Shown piece by piece: positions 55,243 through 61,637 of a stretch of DNA of 64,000 nucleotides. Where the stretch lies: NCBI RefSeq assembly GCF_001857945.1, contig NZ_CP017770.1, positions 1,302,001 to 1,366,000 of the forward strand. Reading direction: 5' to 3'. A program made the translations under genes and the position numbers. The notes below the pieces were generated by a model. It had not been told where the DNA came from. It ran no database searches and saw nothing but the letters and a program-made list of their open reading frames with translations. The stretch's first letter is position 1. Each line of letters begins with the position of its first letter. This DNA comes from Paenibacillus crassostreae. Its GTDB lineage: Bacteria; Bacillota; Bacilli; Paenibacillales; Paenibacillaceae.

Positions 55243-55485
55243 TTATAGCTTTCGATATAGCCACACAGAGATAATCATGCAAAATAAACTAAGCAAACAC
55301 AATTTAAATTGAATGGTAAAATCATAGCTAATAATATTGAAATCGGCTTGTGGTGACCATTCAATCTGCGTTGATGTAGTCAAAAATGAAAGACTTTGTA
55401 CAGGTTCAAGCGCTTGAGCAATCAAAGCCCCTACTAGCCAACCAAGCACAAGAAACAATATCAGCATTCCTACGTTTCGTTTCAT
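55243..55485 (-). CDS. DUF4321 small membrane protein
   Basis: Membrane protein of 80 residues with two helices (about 5-25 and 57-77) and a short extracytoplasmic loop (VQSLSFLTTSTQIEW). It matches the DUF4321 family that lies between spoIIB and maf in Paenibacillus. No function is known. AGGAAG lies 7 nt before the ATG. Confidence 0.78.
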   Translation of the reverse strand: MKRNVGMLILFLVLGWLVGALIAQALEPVQSLSFLTTSTQIEWSPQADFNIISYDFTIQFKLCLLSLFCMIISVWLYRKL

Positions 55486-55551
55486 TTATATCTTCCTCGC
55501 CATTTTTTGACACTCACATTATTATACGGTTAATTCTATTCCAATACAAAC

Positions 55552-55588
55552 AAAAATCCATCAGAGAAACTATTTCCAATTTCCCTGA
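55552..55588 (-). terminator. Terminator of spoIIB
   Basis: TCAGGGAAA/TTTCTCTGA stem (one G-U) followed by TGGATTTTTG on the minus strand. Confidence 0.7.
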
Positions 55589-55602
55589 CAGAAATCCAAT
55601 TT

Positions 55603-56781
55603 CTAACTATTCATCATCATTTCTATTATTTGCTTCTGTCCCATAATATATTTCATCATGTAAGATTGTATTTCCCACAAATGTCCCTTTGATGTATTTT
55701 TGTTATATTCCACCACAGATGTTAGCGCACTATTCATAGCCAGTTCCATCTGTTTACCAACAGCTACGGCTTCAGGACCAAGTCCAGATTGTAATGTCTT
55801 AATAGATTCTGTCCATTTACGGTGCATTTCGGTTAACGCTACTGTCTCACTATTACTAATAGGGGTAGGACGTTCTATCCCAAGCAACGATGAAGAGTGA
55901 GCAGATAGAGAAGAAATGAGGTTAGTACTTACGGTGAAATAGCTACTCAAGCTTTCTGTATCACCTGCAAAATATAGTTCACTCGCTGAAGGAAGTGTAA
56001 TTTCTCGCACGTAAAGTTCAACCCCCTGCGCCTTTAACTGATTACTTAACAATTTCGCTTGTTCACGATCAGTAGAGATACCTGCATAAACCCGATTTTC
56101 CTGGTCTGGATCATCACCTGCAGCTAAACCAATCTGCTCAAGCTCTTGTTTGGCTACTCCCACACGCTCAGCATTACTGAAGACACCATACTGCAACATA
56201 TAATACGTTTGTGGTTCTAAGTTTACTGCAATCATTGTGCGTGAGCTTTCGGTCTCCACGGGTAACATATTAGTGGCAGATACCGATTCTATATTTGAAT
56301 TATTGATTGAATCTTTTGGAAAAATACTTCCTACATCAATAAAAGAGAGTACCACAAAACCAAACAACGCTCCTGTCATTACAGCTGCGGTTACAGTTCC
56401 GAATATTTTCCATAATGAAGTAGGTCGACGAGTATGATACTCTGAATGCTGCTTATCAGTGTCAGAACTCACCCTATCTTCAAGTCGAACCTCCATATCA
56501 TCTATATCAACATACTCATCTTCTCTAAAATCTATATTTTGTTGTCGTTGGTTCATCATATCATCCCATGCATCATTTTTGCTGAATGGATCCCCCCAAC
56601 CCTCCAAAGGCTCCGGGACAACCGATAGTCTTGGATAGGTCATAATATCATTACCTAACTGAACCTCTTGCTCGCTTTTAACGATCCGTTCCATTGGTTT
56701 GCCTGCGTCAGTTAGATTATTATTCCTCTCCGTGTTCCGCTCAACTTCGTCAAATCGAAATGTCATTCTTCCCTTATTCAT
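55603..56781 (-). CDS. spoIIB: SpoIIB-like SPOR-domain protein
   Basis: Bitopic protein of 392 residues. An acidic cytoplasmic N-terminus (1-122) is followed by one membrane helix (about 128-150) and a SPOR domain (about 190-265, YYMLQYGVFSNAERVGVAKQELEQIG) that binds denuded peptidoglycan. A long Ser-rich C-terminus (about 275-392) comes last. In B. subtilis SpoIIB lies before maf and aids engulfment; position and design match. Sequence outside SPOR is not conserved, so naming rests on context. Confidence 0.8.
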   Translation of the reverse strand: MNKGRMTFRFDEVERNTERNNNLTDAGKPMERIVKSEQEVQLGNDIMTYPRLSVVPEPLEGWGDPFSKNDAWDDMMNQRQQNIDFREDEYVDIDDMEVRLEDRVSSDTDKQHSEYHTRRPTSLWKIFGTVTAAVMTGALFGFVVLSFIDVGSIFPKDSINNSNIESVSATNMLPVETESSRTMIAVNLEPQTYYMLQYGVFSNAERVGVAKQELEQIGLAAGDDPDQENRVYAGISTDREQAKLLSNQLKAQGVELYVREITLPSASELYFAGDTESLSSYFTVSTNLISSLSAHSSSLLGIERPTPISNSETVALTEMHRKWTESIKTLQSGLGPEAVAVGKQMELAMNSALTSVVEYNKNTSKGHLWEIQSYMMKYIMGQKQIIEMMMNS

Positions 56782-56881
56782 CGTAACACCTCACCTTGTC
56801 TCATCTTCTATTATTTAGATATATGATAGATTACAGAAAGATATGTTCATTATGAGTTGGAAGTTTCTTTTTTATATGTAC

Positions 56882-56911
56882 AAAAAAGCCACTCGTACAT
56901 ATACGAATGAC
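56882..56911 (-). terminator. Terminator of the radical SAM gene at 56985
   Basis: GTCATTCGTA/TACGAGTGGC stem with two G-U pairs and TTTTTT on the minus strand. Confidence 0.75.
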
Positions 56912-56984
56912 CACTTTAATTCCACCTATTTATGTTATTATCTCGGTTATCCCTTTGACTCAAATGATGCGAATATTGGCTCGG

Positions 56985-58079
56985 TTATTTTTTCCATCCC
57001 TTCGGTATATAGGAACAATAGGGATCGCTTTCCAAATAATCTCCAGTAACTGCATATGCCCTAGCTCTGGAACCTCCGCATAATTGCTTAAATTCACAAA
57101 CCCCACATTTTCCTTTTAAAAGCGATTTATCACGCAACTGTTGCATGATAGGAGAATTCCGATAAATATCCACCAACGATTGTTCCCGAACATTTCCACA
57201 TACAACTGGAAGAAATCCACTTGGATAGACATCGCCAGTATGGCTGATAAATACAAACCCATCTCCATCATTGACACCTTTTTGAGCGCGACCTAGAAAA
57301 TCGGATCGTTTTACTACACCATTATCATCAGTTTGATCAACTCCTATCCGTTGTTTCTCCTGTAGAAAAACTCTCCGATAGTGAGGTGCTTCCGTTGCTT
57401 TAACGCCATAAGGCATACTTTGTTGCACTTGGCATAACCATTTCATCACTTCTTCATGTTGTTCAGGAGTGATTATATCTTTTTCCATCCCTCGACCTGT
57501 TGGCACAAGGAAAAATAAACTCCAGAGTACCGCTCCCATATCTTTAACCTTCTCAGCGATAGCTTGAAGATCATGCAGGTTGTAATTCGAAACGGTCGTG
57601 TTCACTTGAACAGGAATTTGCAATTCTTTTAAATATTCAATCCCTCTCATCGTGAGATCATACGATCCCTTCGTTCCACGAAAATGATCGTGAATTTCAG
57701 CACATGACCCATCAAGGCTAAAAGCCCAGCGCGACAATCCGACATCCTTTGCTTTTCTGACTGCAGTCGCTGTTACCTTTGGTGTTGCACTTGGTGTCAT
57801 TGATACGGAAAGTTTCCTCTCATCGATTGCATAGCGCGCAAGATCGAACAAATCGGGGCGCATTAATGGGTCACCGCCGGTAAAAACAAATAGAGGATGA
57901 TCTAATTGAGCAATGTCATCAATAAGCTTCTTCCCTTCAGTGAATGTGAGCTGGCGGGGGTCTGCCTTATATTGTGCTTCAGCCCGGCAATGCAAGCATT
58001 TCAAGGCACAGGCCCGAGTTACTTCCCAGATGACAATAAACGGATTCACATTATAATCTCTTTCTTTAAGGGGTAACAT
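56985..58079 (-). CDS. Radical SAM/SPASM protein, NirJ/AhbD-like (TIGR04053 type)
   Basis: Radical SAM enzyme of 364 residues. The 4Fe-4S site is CALKCLHC (Cys24, 28, 31), SAM-contact TGGDPL (67-72) follows, and the C-terminal auxiliary cluster site has Cys294, Cys325, Cys328, Cys334 and Cys355. The block CEFKQLCGGSRARAYAVTGDYLESDPYC is the pattern of haem-pathway enzymes NirJ, AhbC and AhbD. No other haem d1 or siroheme genes are beside it, so haem modification is only a suggestion. It follows a 92-residue protein by 21 bp, and both lie behind an Fnr-type site. The name TIGR04053 is from memory of the family. Confidence 0.85.
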   Translation of the reverse strand: MLPLKERDYNVNPFIVIWEVTRACALKCLHCRAEAQYKADPRQLTFTEGKKLIDDIAQLDHPLFVFTGGDPLMRPDLFDLARYAIDERKLSVSMTPSATPKVTATAVRKAKDVGLSRWAFSLDGSCAEIHDHFRGTKGSYDLTMRGIEYLKELQIPVQVNTTVSNYNLHDLQAIAEKVKDMGAVLWSLFFLVPTGRGMEKDIITPEQHEEVMKWLCQVQQSMPYGVKATEAPHYRRVFLQEKQRIGVDQTDDNGVVKRSDFLGRAQKGVNDGDGFVFISHTGDVYPSGFLPVVCGNVREQSLVDIYRNSPIMQQLRDKSLLKGKCGVCEFKQLCGGSRARAYAVTGDYLESDPYCSYIPKGWKK

Positions 58080-58100
58080 GTACTCACACCTTCGCTATAT

Positions 58101-58379
58101 TTATTTCTGATTACTTCCAGTCTTTGCAAGTGGGTTAAAATCTTCTCCAATAATTTTAAATGATTGCTGACCTTCATATAATTCGCTCACGAAAACGTCC
58201 AAATCTGCAGCATTCACCGCAACAAGAAAAAGACGGTCCATAACATCCAGATCAGAAATTGCTCTTACCTTTAATTCCACATCCTCTGGTATTGACCCAA
58301 ATCGTGTATTTAATATTCCTAATAAATCTGTCATGTCAGATTTCAATGCATTATTTCTCATGATTTCTTCATACGCCAT
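58101..58379 (-). CDS. Uncharacterised 92-residue protein
   Basis: Small protein (MAYEEIMRNNALKS.. to ..KTGSNQK) without membrane segments or cysteines. The middle, DLLGILNTRFGSIPEDVELKVRAISDLDVMDRL, resembles the DUF4351 module that ends Rpn-family nucleases (LL.R.FG.LPE....I..LS...L). The ATG at 58379 has AGAGGAGTG before it and is preferred over one 9 nt upstream. It is first in a two-gene unit with the NirJ-like radical SAM gene and lies downstream of an Fnr-type palindrome. A role as partner or specificity factor of that enzyme is conceivable but unproven. Confidence 0.65.
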   Translation of the reverse strand: MAYEEIMRNNALKSDMTDLLGILNTRFGSIPEDVELKVRAISDLDVMDRLFLVAVNAADLDVFVSELYEGQQSFKIIGEDFNPLAKTGSNQK

Positions 58380-58483
58380 CTTTAACACTCCTCTAGAGAT
58401 GAATCAAGATAACCTCGATTCTATCTGTTTTCCATCCTATTCGATCTATCACAAATATCTTATCATTCCAAATATACTTAATT

Positions 58484-58499
58484 TGTGAGACCAGTCACA
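58484..58499. promoter_or_regulatory. Fnr/Crp-type palindrome, shared by two divergent promoters
   Basis: TGTGAGACCAGTCACA is a perfect TGTGA-N6-TCACA site, the Fnr consensus in Bacillus. A -10-like TAGAGT begins 21 nt to the right (58521-58526), and TAAGAT lies 21 nt to the left on the minus strand (58462-58457). Both give a site centre near -41.5. Confidence 0.8.
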
Positions 58500-58594
58500 T
58501 TTACAAAGTACTACTCGTTGTAGAGTAAGTGAGTGCACAAAAAGTTATCGAGTAGTTACAGAAATTTCCTATGCAAAAAGAGGAGGATACAATA

Positions 58595-59023
58595 ATGAGT
58601 ATTATTAAAATGGATTCAAATGTAGTTTTGGAGAAGATGAAGGAGTTATGTACTGATCTGCTCCAACAAGAAGGATATAAGGAAATGAGACAAATGATAG
58701 ATCAGTTTGCATCAGATGAACAATCAACTAAACAGTATGAACAATTCATAGAGAAACACCACATGATGCAACAAAAAGAGTCTCAAGGATTGGAGTTAAC
58801 AGAGGCGGAATTCAAGGATTACGAACAGGAAGAAAGCGACCTATATAAAAATGATGTCATCCGCAAATTTCTGTATGCACAGCGTGAATTCAGCCAGCTC
58901 CATAGTCTAGTTAGCCAATATTTCACCAAAACAATTGAACTGGATCGAGTACCCGAAGCTAAAGAATTGAAAAAAGGTGGCTGTGGCTGCGGTGGGAACT
59001 GCGGTTGTGGTGGCGGACATTAA
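58595..59023 (+). CDS. YlbF/YmcA-family protein with Cys/Gly tail
   Basis: Helical protein of 142 residues in the YlbF/YmcA (Com_YlbF) family, of which the B. subtilis members, with YaaT, form an Fe-S-containing complex that guides RNase Y and affects competence, biofilm and sporulation. Long helices with a conserved FxxAQREFSQLHSLV part precede a C-terminal tail GGCGCGGNCGCGGG (Cys130, 132, 136, 138), likely a metal or Fe-S site. The ATG at 58595 has AGAGGAGG 8 nt upstream. It is a single gene behind the Fnr-type site and ends at a strong terminator. Possibly a paralogue, since ylbG and other usual neighbours are absent. Confidence 0.75.
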   Translation: MSIIKMDSNVVLEKMKELCTDLLQQEGYKEMRQMIDQFASDEQSTKQYEQFIEKHHMMQQKESQGLELTEAEFKDYEQEESDLYKNDVIRKFLYAQREFSQLHSLVSQYFTKTIELDRVPEAKELKKGGCGCGGNCGCGGGH

Positions 59024-59035
59024 TTATAAGGAAAA

Positions 59036-59086
59036 CAAGAACAACGGTAACCCCATTAATTTGGGATTACCGTTGTTCTTGTTTTA
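59036..59086. terminator. Bidirectional terminator
   Basis: CAAGAACAACGGTAA/TTACCGTTGTTCTTG, a 15-bp stem with an inner CCC/GGG pair, and T runs on both strands. It separates the YlbF-like gene and the convergent RIC gene. Confidence 0.92.
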
Positions 59087-59097
59087 TTCACTTTCTT

Positions 59098-59634
59098 TTA
59101 TATTTCAGTGTTCATCACACGAGGAAACAACACTTGATCCTCCAAATAGATATGTTGAATCATATCAGACTCTAATTCCTGCAACTTTTGGTAAGTCAAT
59201 CGGAAAGTTGTGCTTGCACCCTCCGGAAGTGAATAATCGTCAGTCACTGCACGGATTTGTTTGAGAATATCATCACTAGATTCATGTTCATCCTCAAGCG
59301 CCTCGATCATACGCAGACTTTGCTGAAGCTTAAGGATAGTAGGTTCTTGCTCTAATTTCTTGATTGCTGGAAACATATCCATTTCTTCCTTGGGTAGATG
59401 GATTAGCAATTCCTTGTGTACTTTAGTGAACAACTTACGAACCTTGATTAGTTCGGGATGTTGTGTGCCGTGTTCTTGCACAATTTCAAAGATATTTTGC
59501 GCAATCTCGGGTAGTGTTGTATATAAATAGCCATGATGCACCTTTACAATATGATCAATTAATTCGCTAAACGTGGCTTCCATATACCATTGCTCTGGTG
59601 ATGCGGTAGACGAAATTATATTTGTATTATTCAT
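59098..59634 (-). CDS. Hemerythrin-domain iron-centre repair (RIC) protein, ScdA/YtfE-like
   Basis: Helical di-iron protein of 178 residues. Likely ligands His34, His79, Glu83, His117, His161 and Glu165 follow the spacing of YtfE/ScdA (H..45..H-x3-E, and H..44..H-x3-E). Such proteins mend iron-sulfur clusters damaged by nitric oxide or peroxide. The N-terminal ScdA_N (DUF542) domain is missing, hence the short length (about 220 in full-length relatives). Excellent AAGGAGG site before ATG 59634. It follows the 28-codon ORF and the radical SAM gene without terminator, so the three probably form one transcript. Confidence 0.85.
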   Translation of the reverse strand: MNNTNIISSTASPEQWYMEATFSELIDHIVKVHHGYLYTTLPEIAQNIFEIVQEHGTQHPELIKVRKLFTKVHKELLIHLPKEEMDMFPAIKKLEQEPTILKLQQSLRMIEALEDEHESSDDILKQIRAVTDDYSLPEGASTTFRLTYQKLQELESDMIQHIYLEDQVLFPRVMNTEI

Positions 59635-59672
59635 CCCAGTTGTACCTCCTTAACAATTACTTGTAGTGTCTA

Positions 59673-59759
59673 TTACTTCAAATTCCCGGGAACTGATTTC
59701 AAAATTTTACCTGACTTCGCTGCTTGCGCAGGCGAAACTGCTGGACGAATAATCTTCAT
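59673..59759 (-). CDS. 28-residue ORF, candidate peptide substrate of adjacent radical SAM enzyme
   Basis: The ORF begins MKIIRPAVSPAQAAK and ends SVPGNLK. It has seven basic-side residues overall (Lys/Arg), no acidic residue, no Cys and no aromatic residue. GGAGGTGA, which contains the stop codon of the radical SAM/SPASM gene, sits 8 nt before the ATG, the best ribosome site of the operon. Tiny ORFs beside SPASM maturases are often RiPP precursors, but the absence of Cys or aromatic acceptors limits the type of modification to, for example, epimerisation or Lys linkage. It could be a spurious ORF or a coupling leader for the RIC gene (38 nt on). Not in any family known to me. Confidence 0.5.
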   Translation of the reverse strand: MKIIRPAVSPAQAAKSGKILKSVPGNLK

Positions 59760-59767
59760 CTTTCTTT

Positions 59768-61105
59768 TCACCTCCATCTATCTGGTTCTGCATTTTTCCA
59801 AAGTAAATGAAGAACTTGCTTGATTTGGCGCTTCTCATGCGGACAAGGACGCTTTCCTGTTCTAATGCGATATAACGGACAATGATTACCTTGACAAGCA
59901 GGTCGAAAAAAACATGCCTGGCATACCGCATCTTGTTCTTCACCAGAATCAGTCCATCTCGCCACTTTGTCAGTATCAAGCTCCATGCTTCCGTCTGCGT
60001 GCAACCGTCCTATCTGGTTAGCCTCATCCTCGAGTGCAATCGAACATTTATATAATGACCCATTTGCACCGACCACAAGCGAATTTGGCTTCGCCGCATA
60101 ACATACTGCACCCGACGGCATGAGTATATCTGCAATGGTCTCACTTAGTTCCAGTCCTTGCTTCATACCCTTATCCGTCATTTCCCACAGATGGGTATCC
60201 GCCGCAGTCCGATCACAGACAGGAATCAGATTATCCTGTGGTCCACCCCAGCGACCGACAGGTCGAACCAACAATTGAAATCTTTTATCTCCTGCAAATG
60301 ATTCACAGAGTTGCTGAAGCAACTCTGGCACATCTTCGACATTGTCCTCATCAAAATTGACACGAACATCGATGGTATACGATTCGTCTATTTCTCGAAG
60401 AGTTTTCAAATTGTCCATGATCTTTTCGAATGTTCCACCACCACCAGCTAACTTTCTTCTTTGATCATGAACACTACTTTTACCGTCTAATGTAACCATA
60501 AACCGGCGAACATTCCGATACAGTAGTTCTTTAAACCGTTCTTTCGTTAAAAAGTATCCGTTTGTAGACATGTCGGCAGAATAATCGATCCCCATGCTTG
60601 CACAACTCTTCATAAAGGAATCAGACAATTCAATAATTGCATCGAACGCCAGCATTGGTTCTCCTCCGAACCAGCTAATGCTTAGATGTTCGATACGCTC
60701 GGTGACCTGATGAACATAAGCCTTTAGTCCATTAATTATCTCTCGTGTCATCGCGCCACGAGGAAACGTCTGGTAACAATATGTACACCGAAAATTACAA
60801 GCCTCTGTAGGCATAATTACTAAATGCATCGACTTTGTCTCTTTCAGCGTATCGTGTAACTGCCGAGCATTTCCAAGTTCATCTGTTCCAGCCTTTACTA
60901 GAAATCCTGCTTCTTTCATTCCATTCTTCAGTGGGGATGATATTTCCGGTAGATGCATCCCTTTAGCTAGTAAGTTACGAACCTCTTCTTCCTCATTAGG
61001 TTCAATAACGACGATAGCTCCAGAATAAGAATTATAGAGTAATGAACCTTTCCCTTTCAAACGTACACTTCGAGTATATCGGGAAGGTACCCAATTATTA
61101 TTCAA
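59768..61105 (-). CDS. Radical SAM/SPASM protein, peptide-maturase-like
   Basis: Protein of 445 residues. An N-terminal domain of about 90 residues (LLYNSYSGAIVVIEPNEEEEVRNLL) is typical of peptide-modifying radical SAM enzymes. The radical SAM core has CNFRCTYC (Cys103, 107, 110), GGEP (147-150) and TLDG (205-208). The SPASM domain has a complete set of Cys335, 354, 395, 398, 404, 409 and 421 (C-x13-GxxxxC ... CxxC-x5-C). It is therefore expected to hold two auxiliary Fe-S clusters. The family resembles anaerobic sulfatase/RiPP maturases; the substrate is unknown. TTG 61105 start has only a weak ribosome site. It lies behind an Fnr-type site. Confidence 0.82.
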   Translation of the reverse strand: MNNNWVPSRYTRSVRLKGKGSLLYNSYSGAIVVIEPNEEEEVRNLLAKGMHLPEISSPLKNGMKEAGFLVKAGTDELGNARQLHDTLKETKSMHLVIMPTEACNFRCTYCYQTFPRGAMTREIINGLKAYVHQVTERIEHLSISWFGGEPMLAFDAIIELSDSFMKSCASMGIDYSADMSTNGYFLTKERFKELLYRNVRRFMVTLDGKSSVHDQRRKLAGGGGTFEKIMDNLKTLREIDESYTIDVRVNFDEDNVEDVPELLQQLCESFAGDKRFQLLVRPVGRWGGPQDNLIPVCDRTAADTHLWEMTDKGMKQGLELSETIADILMPSGAVCYAAKPNSLVVGANGSLYKCSIALEDEANQIGRLHADGSMELDTDKVARWTDSGEEQDAVCQACFFRPACQGNHCPLYRIRTGKRPCPHEKRQIKQVLHLLWKNAEPDRWR

Positions 61106-61199
61106 GATATCTCACAACCTAATCTCTCTTTCGATAGTTCTGTAGAAGAACTCTTCGACCAAATCAAACTCTCATCTTAACTTTCATCAATGGAGATTG

Positions 61200-61220
61200 T
61201 TGTCGATAAATTTATCACAA
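61200..61220 (-). promoter_or_regulatory. Palindrome at predicted -10 of the radical SAM promoter
   Basis: GATAAATTTATC (61205-61216) is a perfect 12-bp palindrome, extended by TTGT.../...ACAA flanks. It covers the -10-like TAAATT (61214-61209) that serves the Fnr-type site at 61236. It could be the site of a repressor, but no factor is recognised. Confidence 0.4.
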
Positions 61221-61235
61221 AATACAACTTAAAGT

Positions 61236-61251
61236 AGTGATATCGATCACG
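61236..61251 (-). promoter_or_regulatory. Fnr-type site upstream of the radical SAM/SPASM-RIC unit
   Basis: AGTGATATCGATCACG keeps GTGA-N6-TCAC of the Fnr consensus. A -10-like TAAATT follows 21 nt away on the minus strand, the same layout as the other two sites. Confidence 0.65.
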
Positions 61252-61307
61252 ACTAAATGAGTTTGAATTTCCGCTGGGCTAAGCAATGATTCAAAACCTA
61301 ATTCTCC

Positions 61308-61350
61308 TGTGACTGGACTCACAAGGCCGATACAAGCTCTATTCTATAAT
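61308..61350 (+). promoter_or_regulatory. Fnr-type site and -10 of DUF2249-TDT promoter
   Basis: TGTGACTGGACTCACA (61308-61323) is a perfect TGTGA-N6-TCACA site. TATAAT (61345-61350) follows after 21 nt, placing the site centre near -41.5. There is no good -35 box, as expected for an activated class II promoter. Confidence 0.8.
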
Positions 61351-61388
61351 CAAACCGCAAGCACTATAATTTCTAGGAGGAATACAAT

Positions 61389-61622
61389 ATGAGTCAATAT
61401 ACGGCTACTATCAACGCTACAGAATATCCACCACATTTGAAACACAAAGTTATCTTCGAAACATTTAACAACTTGAAACCATCTGAATCCATGTTGCTTG
61501 TGAACGATCATGATCCGAAACCACTTCGCTTTCAATTTGAATCGACGCATCCCGGACAGTTCACTTGGGACTACATCGAGGCAGGACCCGTAACTTTCCA
61601 AGTTAAAATTAGTAAATTGTAA
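61389..61622 (+). CDS. DUF2249 protein
   Basis: Protein of 77 residues, one complete DUF2249 module: KVIFETFNNLKPSESMLLVNDHDPKPLRFQFE and GQFTWDYIEAGPVTFQVKI. Such modules occur beside hemerythrins and in anaerobic or denitrification loci, but the biochemical role is not settled. TAGGAGG lies 8 nt before ATG 61389. It is the first of two genes behind the perfect Fnr-type site, 15 bp before the TDT gene. Confidence 0.88.
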   Translation: MSQYTATINATEYPPHLKHKVIFETFNNLKPSESMLLVNDHDPKPLRFQFESTHPGQFTWDYIEAGPVTFQVKISKL

Positions 61623-61637
61623 ATTGGAGTTGGTAGG

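Noticed and set aside
56843..57049. 68-codon ORF on the plus strand
   Set aside because: It runs over the terminator of the radical SAM gene and into its 3' end on the opposite strand, without a ribosome site.
58977..59023. C-terminal Cys/Gly tail of the YlbF-like protein as a RiPP core peptide
   Set aside because: The protein is a full folded YlbF family member, and such Cys-rich tails occur in that family as Fe-S sites. There is no leader-core design.
59707..59979. 90-codon ORF overlapping the end of the radical SAM gene in another frame
   Set aside because: It lies within the 3' end of the radical SAM gene, has no ribosome site and composition of a shadow frame. The 28-codon ORF in the same place has a proper site.
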